Source: Cavenderia fasciculata (Eukaryota > Evosea > Eumycetozoa > Acytosteliales > Cavenderiaceae). From it: a DNA stretch of 64,000 nucleotides. The position numbers and the translations under genes were made by a program. Below the pieces are notes generated by a model that saw only the letters and a list, made by a program, of their open reading frames with translations, was not told where the DNA came from and ran no database searches. The stretch covers positions 744,001 through 808,000 of the forward strand of contig NW_004457642.1 of the NCBI RefSeq assembly GCF_000203815.1. The letters are read 5' to 3'. This document shows, piece by piece, positions 26,270-38,660 of this stretch. Within the stretch, counting starts at the first letter, position 1; each line of letters starts with the position of its first letter.

Positions 26270-26722
26270 TTAACAGGCATAACCAATGTTTCTGCAAGCT
26301 TGAGAGTAATTCTCGTTCTTGGTTAATTGTCTGATAACTTGGTCTTTGTGGGCATTGAATAATCCACACTAAAGAAAGAAAAAGAAAAAGGAAAAAAAGA
26401 AAATGAAATTAATTTTGGTTTGATGAATCGATTGTTGGAGCGTGTTTTTTGAACTTACTGGACTAGTTGGGAGTGGAATTGGCGAAGATACTGGAAGAGA
26501 GGCGGCAATACCGTTACAGTAATTTTGGAGATAGGAGGTCATGGCATCACGAGTAGAACGGGCACTTGCTGGGACTTGCTTATCGAGAGTATCAAAGGCA
26601 TGCTGACATGCAATGCAATCATCTTTTGCTCTTTCGGCTTCGTTGGCATTTGCATTTACCACATAGAGCATCGAGAAACATAAACAAACCAAAGCAATAA
26701 TTAATAATGTTGAAATTCTCAT
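26270..26722 (-). CDS. Small secreted Cys-rich (saposin-like) protein
   Basis: Exon 1 is 26722-26459 and exon 2 is 26368-26270; the phase-0 intron has a GTAAGT donor. The product is 120 residues. A clear signal peptide (MRISTLLIIALVCLCFSMLY) is followed by a helical region with CIACQHAF, YLQNYC, then CGLFNAHKDQ, CRNIGYAC. Six cysteines after the signal peptide and high helix propensity recall saposin-B or similar small disulphide-bonded domains, but the spacing was not compared with a profile. It is probably secreted or lysosomal. The short second exon is easily missed by gene finders. Confidence 0.75.
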
Positions 26723-27227
26723 TTTTGAATGTTTGTTGATTATAGGAAGGAAATAATAATTTAAATGGTTGGTTGATTGGTTGGTTGATTGATTTAATTG
26801 ATTGTTGAATTGATGAAAATAAAAATGAAATGAAACAGGTTTAAATAGTTTGTTATTTTCAAACTGATGATGATAGATTTATATGATTTATCAATATATT
26901 ATTGGTATTGGTGTCAGGATGGCAAGCAAGAAAGAAGTGGTAGTGTCGCCTGGCGCGGGTGTAGATGGCTGACTTGAATGATAACTATCCCCACCACCAC
27001 CACCACCATTCGTCTGATTATTTATTTTCTCTACTTACCACCTGATGCGTCGTCCATACTCCTTTTTCCTACCGTTTCCATTACAAGTTAGATTGAGATT
27101 GGTTGTTGTCTGGGGTGATTCCAAATAAAGTTTAATCCAATCAACTTTTTTGGTTCTGGTTGTTGTTCGATGATTGTGATGTTGTAATTGTTGAAAATAC
27201 AATTTTAAAAATTATTAGAATATTATT

Positions 27228-27228
27228 C

Positions 27229-27259
<31 letters not shown>
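27228..27259. repeat. (CAA)n microsatellite
   Basis: About ten CAA units in noncoding DNA; this trinucleotide is frequent in dictyostelid genomes. Confidence 0.9.
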
Positions 27260-28465
27260 GTTGTTCTATTCTGGTTGCTGTTTAAAGTGAATGTATGAAT
27301 ATTAATTGTAGATTCTACTATACTCTTACTCAGCCCACTCACAAACTCAACACTTAACAACAACAACCAACATGAATTATTTTTGTTTTTGCACTGGTGC
27401 CAGCAACAGTGGTAGCGTAGTTGTTCCTCTTTTCCACCTCCTTTCCCATGTTTATGGTACCAACCAACCAACACACAACAAGAATTCTGTCTGTTTGTCT
27501 GTATCACATCACTACCACAATTGTCCATCTTTTATCTTTCAATCCATCCTTCCATCCATTATCATCATCGTCACCTCCTCCTCCTCCTCTATCCATTTGA
27601 TAATTGATTCAATCAATTAATCCAATCCAATCTAATACATCATGATGTCCAATTATTAAAATGATATTTCATTTAGATATATATATATGTCAATAAATTG
27701 TAGCCAGTTGTTGGTGGTTATGACTGACACCCACCCAGTTTGTGGAGGATTATAAATATAGCATGAAATAAATTCCAAGCAATTAATCCAAAAAAGGATG
27801 GATGGATGGACGGGCGGGCGGATCCCGAACAAATGGCGGATGGTATAAACAATATACATACAGGTGTGTGAGAGAGAGAGTGTGTGTGTGTTTAAACATA
27901 ATATTATTGAGGTGTTGGGTTGGTAGCAGTTGTAGCAGAGAAATGGTAGTCATACATCATCAGCAACAACAACAGTAAATAGATAAGAGGAGTAATTGTA
28001 AGTGGAATAACACTAAAACCAAAAGTTTATAGTGTCCCAGAGTTTTTACCAACTCTACATCATCTGAAGCGGTTCGCTATCGTTAACGATACAATCTAAA
28101 CAGAGCGCACCAAAATATTTGGTGTAATGTTGTTTGTTGACTCTATTCGTCACGTTTGACCCACAGCACAGCTGCAACAACAACAACAACAAACTATATT
28201 GTATAGTTGGATTGATGCGACATTCTACCACCAAAAAGTATTTTAATTTATAACAAACTAATAAGATAGATTTTGGCTTGATTTAGAAACAGATGTGTCA
28301 CAGTGTAGGATAAGATATTTTGGTGGTGGTGGTGGTGGTAAAGGTGGGGGGGGGGTTAACCGTGTGAGAGAGAGAGAGAAGAGACAAGTATGTGAATAGT
28401 TTAAGGGGGTTTACAACGGTTGGTGATGTGTCATTTGATCGTGTAGACACTGTCAAAAACAAAAA

Positions 28466-28492
28466 GAGAGGAGAGGAGAGGAGAGGAGAGGA
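28466..28492. repeat. (GAGAG)n microsatellite
   Basis: Five or six copies of a GAGAG unit. Confidence 0.85.
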
Positions 28493-29707
28493 GGAACGAG
28501 AAGATGTCATCATCGTTGTATAATTGATCAGTCAAATCAAATCTTTGTTTTCACTCTATTAATTGAATATGTTGATTCATTACGATGACCTCTTATCACA
28601 TTTGTTTCTTTGATAATGCATTCATCATTCTTTTCGTTTCATTCATTCATTCATTAAATATTTCTAGAGATTCAATTCAATAATAATAATAATAATACAA
28701 AGAATATTTAGTATGAATGAAATGAAATGGTTGAATGTATCTAAAGGTGTTTGTTGTTTTTTTGTCTCTGGTTGAATTCCTTCAAACATACATCATTGAT
28801 GTTTGTTGCTTTGGTTCATATCCCTGGTTACTGTTGTTGTTGTTGATCTCTCTCTCTCTTTCTTAGAGTATAGTAATTATATAGCTAGCTATATAGTTGA
28901 AGGTGACCTTATCATGATGATGTGGGTTGTTGAGTTTCATGAGGATTCCGTAGCATCTGATTTTCATAATGAGCAATTTATCAAAAAATTAAAAAAACCA
29001 AACTTTTTGTTGTAGCCAACCACCACCTTCCAAATCGGGAATTAATTCATCATCCCAATGCAATATAAGAACAACCATTTTTAAAATTTTTTCTTTTTTT
29101 TGCAAAAACTATCAAACAAATAAATAAATAAAACACATACATACATACATACACAATATTTACTTATTCTTTTATTGTCAGAGCATGACTATCTAACCCA
29201 CACACTCACACCCCCTCACACACAGCCATTTAAAACAACAGTCAGACTCTCTAAAACAGGTCAATTTCATTCATTCTTTTTTTATTACAGATAAATCACA
29301 CATACACACAACACATTATATTTATAAATACATATATATATAGTTTAAATATATAGTTCTTTAGTTTGTTTGTTTGTGTTAGTAATACTAAATATAATAA
29401 TAATAACAAACACCACAAAAAGGGGCAATTCACCATTGAACATCAAAATCACAGAAAGTCAAAAAAGAATATCTTCCCTTGCACCATTGCATCCAAGCCA
29501 CCTTACAAATCTCTTTTTTCTTCTACAACACAATTGCACAGTAGTTGATCAGCAACTGCCAGAACACCTCAGTTTCATCATTCCCCTACACATATATATA
29601 CAGACAATTCTTGTAAATTTTAATTTACACATTTAATTTATTACTTTTTTTTTTTTTTTTTTTTTTTAAACTTTTAATATCATTCCTACATACACCACAC
29701 AAGATAA

Positions 29708-31580
29708 ATGTTTCATTTGTTGAGGTTGCAACAACAATCAACATGTTACCAACTAAACAATAATAGTAATAATAGTAGTAATAATAGTTCTTCCCCTTTA
29801 TTGAATAGTAGTAGTAGTAGTAGATGTAGTATTAGTAGTAATAACAATGTAAATAATCAAGAAGAAGAAGAAATAATAAATAATAATAATGTACAAGATG
29901 GAAATGGTGAAGAAATGATATTGGAACAATTTTCAAATCAAGTAGGAGGACATTGTGCAATTCTATCAATTCATGGAAAGATTTGCAAACCAATGATACC
30001 GCGTGAACACCAATTCTATCGTAGAATGTCAACCAGTGGTTCAAGACTTCTTTCATTCATACCATCATTTCATGGTATAGCTCATATTTTAAAAACTGAA
30101 CAACCTCCACTTCCTCAACAACAACAACAACAAATAGATCAACAACAATCAAACAACACAACAATTAATAGTATATATGTAAATTCACCTTCGAGCCAAT
30201 TATTTAGAACATTTAGTAAACAAAAGAAAAAAACAACTAAACATCCAATCAATACAACTCAACAATACATTTTATTGGAAGATCTTACCAAAAAATATTC
30301 AAGACCTTCGATTATCGACATCAAGATGGGGACCAGACAAAAGGGTGCTATTTGCCAGTCGACCACCTCTACCACATTGGGTATTCGGATCTGTGGCATC
30401 AGAATCTATTGTTCCGATATTAACGCAAATATTATCTATGATAGATTCTATGGAAGAACGCTCAATCAAGAGACACTGGCATCTACCCTTTCACATTTCT
30501 TTTATGGTTCCAATAATTATAGAGTCGAGGAAACAACCGATATAATTAATTGTATAATTGAAAAATTGGAAAATATTAAAGGTAACCATAAAATAATAGT
30601 AATAATAATAATAATAATAATATTCAAATTACTCTCTCCAAACTTGTTTAAAACTAATTCTTTTTCTTTTTTGATTGGTTTCTTTTTTTTTTTTTTTTCT
30701 TTTTTTAGAAATTATTTTATGTAAAGATTTCCCATTCAAGTTGTATTCTAGTAGTTTACTTTTAATATATGAAGGTTTAAATCAAAATAATAATAACAAC
30801 AAATTGTTTAATAATTCACTTTATAGTGAAGATATTAGTAGTAGTAGTAGCAGTAGTAGTAGTGACAGTATCAGTATTTCAAGTGAGGTAGACTCTTCTT
30901 GTGATATTGATTCCAATGTATCAACATTGTCAGATTTGGAGTCTGATGATGATGATGATGATGAAGCAAGAGTAGAAAGAGGAGAAGGAAGAAGAGATAG
31001 TTCTGCTGGTGATGATGTTGAACTTTCAGCCGCTCATCAAAACAACCAAAAGTTTACTACTACTACCACTAAAACTACTACGACGACTACTACTACTTTA
31101 ACGGCAGAGAATGATGTTAAATTGATTGATTTTGCTCATGCCATTGAAGAGAATGAAGAAAACCAAGATAGTTTGGAAGATGATGGTTACATTTTTGGAA
31201 TAACCAATCTCATTAATATTTTGGTCAATATTATTAAAGATAAAACAATGGAACAACAACAACAACAGTCATCACTTACAAGACACAATGATAATAATCA
31301 TGTTGGTGGATCTTCTACTTCGTCATCTGCCTCTTCATCAATCAATACATCGCCATCTTCATCTACCCATTCTCTTCACAATTACAACATCAACATCAAC
31401 AACAATGGTAATCATAATCAAAAAAGAATGGATAGTCAACAACACAATGGCTTTGACAGTAGTCATGATCATTCATCTTCATCGACCAATACGACACCCT
31501 CAACATCGCCAAATACATCAGGCAACATGTTATCTTTGACAACACCTTCTTCCTCTTCTCATGCAGTAGAGATTCAGTAA
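29708..31580 (+). CDS. i6kA: Inositol hexakisphosphate kinase
   Basis: Two exons, 29708-30581 and 30709-31580, join in phase 1 to give 581 residues. The IP6K family makes diphosphoinositol (PP-InsP5) from InsP6 and ATP. Visible signatures are QVGGHCAILSIHGKICKP with IPREHQFY, the family motif P-x3-D-x-K-x-G (PSIIDIKMG, about residue 200) followed by TRQKG, the IP6K-like STTSTTLGIRICGIRIY, FKLYSSSLLLIYEG after the intron, and DFAH (about residue 431) with DDGYIFGITNLINIL. Between conserved blocks there are long Ser/Asn/Thr/Asp-rich inserts, and the C-terminus is a disordered Ser/Asn/His tail, typical for dictyostelids. The symbol is used by analogy with the D. discoideum gene; orthology was not tested. 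Confidence 0.88.
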
Positions 31581-32007
31581 ATGAATGAATGAATGAATAA
31601 CAACAAAAACAATCAAATTTAAATTGTATAAACAACAAATCAAATACCACCAACAACCCAACAAACAAAAATAAGAATTAAAATTATTAGTTTTAGATAA
31701 TAATTAATAATTTAATTCCCCAAACAACAACAATCAACCAACCCTCCCCCCAAACAAACAATCAAACAAATAATATATGAGAAAAATAAACATAAACTTA
31801 CTTTCAAACAACATATTTTAAATACTATAATTAATTAATTAATTATTATTATAATTGAGTTTGAAATTACATTTGTTTTAAATTTACTAATTTTTTGCAT
31901 TATATGAACATCTCATCTGATTTTATTCAATTTACAACTTTTTACTCATCACTACTACTGCTACTACTACTACTAGTATATACTTAACTAGAGGAAGAAG
32001 AAGGAAG
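31581..32007. other. Intergenic region
   Basis: AT-rich spacer with CAA/AAC-rich 3' UTR sequence of the kinase gene and the short promoter of the next gene, including ACT repeats near 31950-31975. No gene seen. Confidence 0.5.
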
Positions 32008-33882
32008 ATGTTAAGATTTCAAAGAGTATTAAATAATAATAATATTAGTAAAACAGTATTAAATAGTTTTATCAAACCATCTACAACAACTGTCTATTAC
32101 AACAATAACAGAGGGTTCTCTACATCATCATCAAATGAAGATTTAGGACCAAGAGATTCTGATCAATTCGATGTAGTTATTGTAGGTGCAGGTCCATCGG
32201 GTTTATCAGCTGCTATTAGAATTAAACAATTGTGTCAAGAACAAGGTAAAGATTTACGTGTTTGTGTAGTTGAAAAGGGTGCCGAAGTAGGTTCGCATAT
32301 CTTGTCGGGTGCTGTTCTTCAACCAACTGCTCTTGATGAATTAATCCCTGATTGGAAAGAAAAGGGTGTATGTATAGAATAGAAAAGGAGAAAGAGGAAT
32401 GAAAAAGAAAGAGTCAATAAGGTTAATCATTTACTTTTATTTTTTTAGGCACCATTAAATACACCAGTAAAAGAAGATGCATTCTATTTCTTGACAGAAT
32501 CTAATAAGATTAGATTACCAACACCAAGATTATTACATAATGAAGGAAACTATATTGTCAGTATGGGTAATGTAGTTAGATGGTTGGGACAACAAGCCGA
32601 AGAGATGGGTGTAGAGATTTATCCAGGCTTTGCAGCCAGCGAAGTATTGTACAAGGAAGATGGATCGGTCGATGGTATTGCTACGAGCGATGTTGGTATT
32701 GGAAAGGATGGAAAGCCAACATCACACTTTACAAGAGGTATGGAGTTGCGTGCTCCTTTGACTCTGTTTGCCGAAGGTTGTCGTGGATCGTTGACCAAGA
32801 CACTATTTAGCAAGTTTGATTTGCGTGACGATTGCGATGTACAAACCTTTGGTCTTGGTATCAAGGAATTGTGGCAGGTCAAACCAGAGGTGTTCCAAGC
32901 CGGCAAGGTTGTACATACACTCGGTCATCCACTCAGTACCGACACTTATGGTGGCAGCTTTATGTATCACATGGAAGATAACCTCGTATCGATTGGTTTG
33001 GTGGTTGGTCTTGACTATGAAAACCCATATCTCAATCCATACCAAGAGTTTCAACGTATGAAGCAACACCCAGTGTTCCGTAGTGTATTAGAGGGTGGTC
33101 AATGCATCCAATACGGTGCACGTACCATTAATGAGGGTGGTCTCCAATCCATCCCCAAACTCATATTCCCAGGTGGTGCTTTGATTGGTTGTACCGCCGG
33201 TTTTGTCAATGTACCAAAGATCAAGGGTAACCACAATGCCATGAAGACTGGTATGTTGGCTGCTGAAGCTGCCTTTGAAAGTCTCATCAAACAAAAGGAG
33301 GAAGAGGAATCGAACAAGGCAATCGTACTCGAAAACTATCCAGAGAAACTCAAAAAGTCATGGGTTTGGTCTGATCTCAAAGAGGTAAAGAATATTCGTC
33401 CATCGTTCCACTGGGGTTTCCTACCAGGTTTGATTTATAGTGCCCTTGAGATGTACATTTTCCGTGGAAATGCTCCATGGACATTGTCTCATGGCAAACC
33501 AGACCATCAACGTACCAAACCAGCTTCAGAATCGACCAAGATCACATATCCAAAGCCAGACGGTCTAGTTACCTTTGATCTCATGACAAGTGTCTCTCGT
33601 AGTGGAACCAACCACGAAGAGAATCAACCAGCTCATCTCAAGGTACGTGACTACAAGGTTGCTGAACGTGTCAACCGTGACATTTACGATGGCCCAGAAG
33701 GTAGATTCTGTCCAGCCGGTGTTTACGAATGGGTTGAAAAGGATGGTCAAAAAGATAAACAACTCCAAATCAATGCTCAAAATTGTGTCCATTGCAAGAC
33801 CTGCGATATCAAAGATCCAACTCAAAATATCGATTTTACAGTCCCAGAAGGTACTGGTGGTCCACAATATGGTTCAATGTAA
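32008..33882 (+). CDS. etfdh: Electron transfer flavoprotein-ubiquinone oxidoreductase
   Basis: Exons 32008-32367 and 32449-33882 join in phase 0 to give 597 residues, the usual family length. The enzyme passes electrons from ETF (fatty acid and amino acid oxidation) to ubiquinone at the inner mitochondrial membrane. Evidence includes an N-terminal Arg/Ser/Asn-rich presequence suited to mitochondrial import, the FAD-binding [18 protein letters not shown], the phrase [16 protein letters not shown], the C-terminal FCPAGVYEW, and the cysteines of the 4Fe-4S cluster in [17 protein letters not shown]. The start was chosen as the first ATG giving a targeting-like N-terminus. The gene converges on the methyltransferase gene, 104 bp away. 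Confidence 0.95.
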
Positions 33883-33986
33883 AAAAAAAACAAAACAACA
33901 AAGAGAGAGAGAGAAAAAGGAGTCTCTCTCTCACTCTATTTCAACTTTAGACCAACAACATAATAATAATAATAAACTTTTTTAAT

Positions 33987-34778
33987 TTATTCGATATGTT
34001 TTTGGACAGATAAAATTAAGAATTTTGGTCTATGTCTATCTATTTCAAGATGAACAGTATTATTCAGCTCCATTGTTGGAGGTGAAAATTCTTCAATACC
34101 TCTGATATCAAATCCACAATCCATAAAAATGTTTAAGTAGGTACTCATTGTACGATGACGTTTCAAGACACCATTGACAATCCAATCGACAACTCGATCA
34201 CCTTCTACTTGATAATCGTAAAGTGGCCAAATCATTTCTCCTCTTGTCATGTTACAACTGCCAGTACTTGGGGGATCTTGAGTATTTGGAATCCATTCTC
34301 TAACTGTTGGAGCTGTATAGATTGGATGTTCAATGATGGCAAAAAAGTGACCTCCAGGATTCAAAGATTGGTGAATTGATTGAACCAATGATTTAAAATT
34401 CAATACATAATGAAGAGCAAGTGAACTAAATCCCAAATCAAATGATTGATTTGGGAGTTGAATAGTTTCCATATCAGCCAATTCATAGGAAATCACTGGA
34501 TGACTATGAATTCTTTTTGCCAGATCCAACATGTTTTCCGATAAATCAAAAGCTCTAACACTCTTTACATTTTCTTTTGTAGCCATATAATTACTAAACC
34601 ATCCATTACCACATGCCAATTCTAATACACATTGTATTTTTGGTTGAGTCTTGGTTGACTTTATTTTTTCCAAAAATCGAAAAGTTGGAATAGAATCTGG
34701 TGCTCCATTTGGTTTTGAATTCAGTATTGAATATAAACGAAAGAATTCATTATCATCATAAATATTTTGACTATTCAT
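33987..34778 (-). CDS. Class I SAM-dependent methyltransferase
   Basis: An uninterrupted gene of 263 residues. The SAM-binding glycine motif is seen in VLELACGNGWFS, followed by the acidic end of strand 2 in RAFDLSENMLDLAK, and motif IV/post-motif sequence in DLGFSSLALHYVLNFKSLV and LNPGGHFFAIIEHPIY. This is the Methyltransf_11/25-type layout of small-molecule methyltransferases. The substrate is not evident. There is no targeting signal, so it is probably cytosolic. Confidence 0.85.
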   Translation of the reverse strand: MNSQNIYDDNEFFRLYSILNSKPNGAPDSIPTFRFLEKIKSTKTQPKIQCVLELACGNGWFSNYMATKENVKSVRAFDLSENMLDLAKRIHSHPVISYELADMETIQLPNQSFDLGFSSLALHYVLNFKSLVQSIHQSLNPGGHFFAIIEHPIYTAPTVREWIPNTQDPPSTGSCNMTRGEMIWPLYDYQVEGDRVVDWIVNGVLKRHRTMSTYLNIFMDCGFDIRGIEEFSPPTMELNNTVHLEIDRHRPKFLILSVQKHIE

Positions 34779-34972
34779 TTTTGTTAAACAAGAATATAAA
34801 TAATTATAAAAATGAATAGAAAAAAATTACCTTTTAAACCCAATGATAATAGATATTGAAAAAATATCTAGTCTACAAGGTGTGTGTGAATAAATACGTA
34901 TTTATAAATAAATATAAATAACTATTCAAAAAGAGATCTTTTGTATATATATTTTGAATTGTCTATTTTTAT

Positions 34973-37041
34973 TTAATAATCTGCAGGGGTAGTATCATAT
35001 AAAACATCTTCCCATGGATGACGATAAAGTGGTTGTTTCATTCTCTTTTGGTCGAGAGCATGGCCAATTAAACCAATACTTCTACCGACGATAAAGAAAC
35101 CATTCAAATATCCAACATTTACGATTTCTTCAATTTCCTCTTTTTTAAATAATCCACAACTGTGCAATAAATCCAAAAACAATACACCTATACAACCATC
35201 TACATTTAAAATTAGATTATTTGCCTTTTGAAGTGTATATTTTTCAACTTCCAATGCATATTCTAAATAACTTGATGATGAAAAATGTTTCTTTGCATAA
35301 CTATAAAAATAAATTAAATAAATAAATATATATTAATATTTTAGATATCTAAAGTTTCCTTTTTCTTTTTCTTACTCTTTTAATAATAAAACTCTTTTAT
35401 CAATATCATCAGCAGATTTGATTAAATGACCAATACCAGGGATTCTTTTACCTTTTTGTTTCATTCCTTCAACAAATTGTTCAGCCGATAATTTTCTATC
35501 GTGGGCATCTTTGAAACAACGAGCACTGTCATCAATGGCACCACCAAATCGTGGGCCAATGGTAAGGAGACCAGAGACGAGAGAGGAGACGAGATCCTTT
35601 CCAGCACGAGCAGCAACAATGGTATTGTGTGCACCCGAGACACATGGACCGTGATCAGCAACCAACTTTAGACACATTTCAATAAATTTACTGGCGTATT
35701 CTGGAAGACGACGTTTGAACCAGAGGAGACCTATTACATCACCGACGCAATACTGTTCGTCACAAATGGTAGAGATGGGGACACCGGCATAAGTGAGTTC
35801 CTCACCACGATCATCACAAATGGTTGAAATGATTGATGTTGGTTTACGGACCTTACCGGCTTTGACGGCGGTCTTAAAGTCGAGTGGGAGTTCTGGTGGT
35901 GTTGGTTCTTCGACGGGTTTGACGTGACCAGCAGCCACCAACTTGTTGTAGGTTTGTGAGATGGCATTGGAGAAATCTTCAAACGATTGGGGGACGATGG
36001 CACCTGCTTCTTTGAGTGCTTTGTTTTTCATCTCGGCAGACTCTGACTCGCCACCCGATTTTGCTCCGGCATGGCCAAACTGCACCTCGGTGGGGAAGAT
36101 CTTGGCTACTGTACCAGAGACCCAAGCACAGACTGGTTTGGTGATTTCACCGCGTTTGAGGGCATCGACCACTCCATACTCGTCCCATCCTCCAAGCTCT
36201 CCCAAGATGACAATCATCTTTACCTCGGGCAGCTTTTCAAAACGTGTGACATGGTCGGTCAGTGTAGAACCTGGGAACGCATCACCACCAATAGCAATGC
36301 CTTCATAGATACCGTCGGTGGTTCTCGAGAGGACATTGTACATTTCATTGGACAAACCACCACTCTTGCTCACAAACCCAACCGAACCCGAACGATACAA
36401 CTTGCACGCCAAAATATTGTCAATCGTACCTGCCGTGTTTCCAATCTTGAATGCACCAGCCTGGATACCTCCAACAGTGGCCGGACCAATGATCACCTTG
36501 CCATTCTTTTTGGCCATAGAGATTAATGAACGTGCTTCATTCTCTGGCATACCTTCGGCGATAATGACAATGGTACGAAGTGTTGGTTCTTGGATGGCTT
36601 TAACCGACGATCCAAATGCACTACGATGACTAGCAAAATTCAAAAATACATCTGCATTTGGACATGCTTGACAAGCTTCCTTTACACTATTAAATACTGG
36701 AATTACCAATTCTTTAAATCCAAAAAATGCTTTATAAAATCCTCCTATAAAAAATATAAAATAACAAACAAGTTAATATCTTTGTTTTCAACATCTCTCT
36801 CTCTCTCCCTCTCTCTTTTACCATCAGAACCAGGATGAATTAAACCAGCAACAGAAGGAGTATCTCTTTGTGAAACATTATCAAAATCAAGCATTCTCTG
36901 AACAGCAGCCTCTTTGTAATTATAAATCAATGCTTGTGATTGTTTTGAAAATAGTCTGGCTGGAAGTTGATTTCCTTGGCTACTTGGTGTAAAGGTTGAT
37001 GAAACCTCTTGATCAATGACTGCTGATGTCATATTATCCAT
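34973..37041 (-). CDS. ATP-citrate lyase, C-terminal-type (B) subunit
   Basis: Exons 37041-36822, 36744-35376 and 35300-34973 join in phase to give 638 residues. ATP-citrate lyase makes cytosolic acetyl-CoA and oxaloacetate from citrate. This product corresponds to the B subunit of two-subunit enzymes (C-terminal half of animal ACLY). It has [19 protein letters not shown], the CoA-ligase part with [20 protein letters not shown] and [11 protein letters not shown] (catalytic His), and the citrate-synthase-like part with [20 protein letters not shown] and [11 protein letters not shown]. The C-terminus is [16 protein letters not shown] followed by [11 protein letters not shown]. The N-terminal ATP-grasp half is absent, so a separate A subunit must lie elsewhere. 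Confidence 0.93.
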
Positions 37042-38660
37042 TCTCTATATTATTTCTGTTAAATATAATATATTGTATATATATTGTATTTTGTATATTA
37101 CTACTAATTGTTATTGGAAGAAGAAGAAGAAAGAATTAGATTAAAGTTTCAAACAACATTAATTGAATGCTAATATAGGAATTGCAATAGAGAGAGAGAG
37201 AAAGGGAAAGGAGAAAGAGGAGGAGAGTACTATTATTACTATTATTAAGTGTATTGTATGATTTTTAAAATATATATTTATTACGAGTATATTTGAGAGA
37301 ACAGAAATTTAAATTAAACCTTTACCCACCCCCTAGCAGTACATATTCTAATATGGGGTAGGTTCAGACAAACGATAAAAAAATAACAACAAACCAATAA
37401 TAAACATAAAATAGATAGTTTAGGTGCTATTACCATATTTTAAATAATTTAATAAAAGAGAGAAACTGCCAGCCCATAGGAATAAAGCAACTTTGAGATA
37501 TAAAATATTATACTATTTAGTGAGCAAGATAGATAAGATACAATACGATACGACGAAATAACTAAATCCGTCAAACAAACTATTGGTTTCCTTGTAATAC
37601 ATAAATACATAACAAAAAAGATATGACAGATAGAGTTACAAAAAGAGATAATTATTTACCTTTGTTTTTTTTTTAGTGTGCAAAGAAAAGACAATAACAA
37701 CTTTTACTGCTGTTGCTGCTGCTACTACTACTAACTACAACTAATCTATACTCTCCTTTTGCATCATAAAGGGAAATTGCACTTTCGAAAGGCAATAAGG
37801 GAGAGTTTCGACTGATGATGCAAGGATTCTACAACTTTTTAATTAACAACTGTAGCTGCTTCATTTCCCACGGTGATGATTGTTAGTGGAAGGAAGTGTT
37901 GAGGAAGACTAGTCAAGTTTGATAGGGGATGTTGTTGGTGGTGTATTGTCTTTGGAGGTTCCCAATCAACTTTTTAAAAAGTTGTAAAACATGAAGATTC
38001 TTTGATGGGATTTCCCACCAAATTTAATTAAATTGAATAGATATTTGTCTCAAAAAAACATTATGTTATATTAAATTTATTAAAAACAATAATTTTTATC
38101 CATCAACTTGTCAATGAATAAATCATTCGATCATGTAATCGATGTTGATGGATAAAAAAAAAGTTTGTTACAATTTCAATCGATCTGTCTCTACTTGAGA
38201 AATTGTACCATTGTTGTTTGAACAGGCGAATGGTCTATCATCTTTTCAGAGAGTGACTATATCCGAACATTTGTAGTAGGATATCCGAAAATAGATTAGA
38301 TGATCATGATATTTTTGAAAAGATCCTCCTAGATGAAAGATCGCTCCCCAGAAATAATGATTCAATTACCTTTTCGTTGCCTGGTATTATGGTATTCCTC
38401 CTATAAAATCATAGGTCAACAGTTCATTGGGATGGGCCATTCAGGTTACAACTAGCAAGGAGGAGATAGATATTTTCAGTTGTCGGGTGTTTTCCGACTT
38501 TTTGATTTTTTCTCTCCTATTATATTATTATTGCCACATATTTTGAATTTTCGTAGCCGATGGCGGGGGCTCCTGAAACCTGCATAAAAACCCACCCGAC
38601 AACAACTCGTTGTTTCATTATTTTTATTCATCACTACACAACAAACTAAAACTAAATATT
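37042..38660. other. Divergent intergenic region
   Basis: This 1.6 kb promoter-bearing gap lies between the ATP-citrate lyase gene (-) and the NlpC/P60 gene (+). It has GA tracts near 37190-37230, a perfect 15-bp inverted repeat (38093-38158) and an A-rich element gcataaaaacc near 38581 that could act as a TATA box for the gene at 38661. No gene seen. Confidence 0.5.
38093..38158. repeat. Perfect 15-bp inverted repeat
   Basis: The left arm at 38093-38107 (tttttatccatcaac) is the exact reverse complement of 38144-38158, with a 36-base loop between. It could form a hairpin or be a pair of binding sites in the divergent promoter. Confidence 0.85.

Larger units (their letters stand above)
26723..29707. 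other. 3 kb low-complexity intergenic region
   Basis: A divergent promoter region between the Cys-rich gene and the IP6 kinase gene. It contains CAA repeats (27228-27259), GGTGGT and poly-G tracts near 28320-28355, GAGAG repeats (28466-28492), a CATA run near 29138-29152, and a poly-T tract at about 29646-29667. Short open frames here are repeat-driven and I support none of them. Confidence 0.5.
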
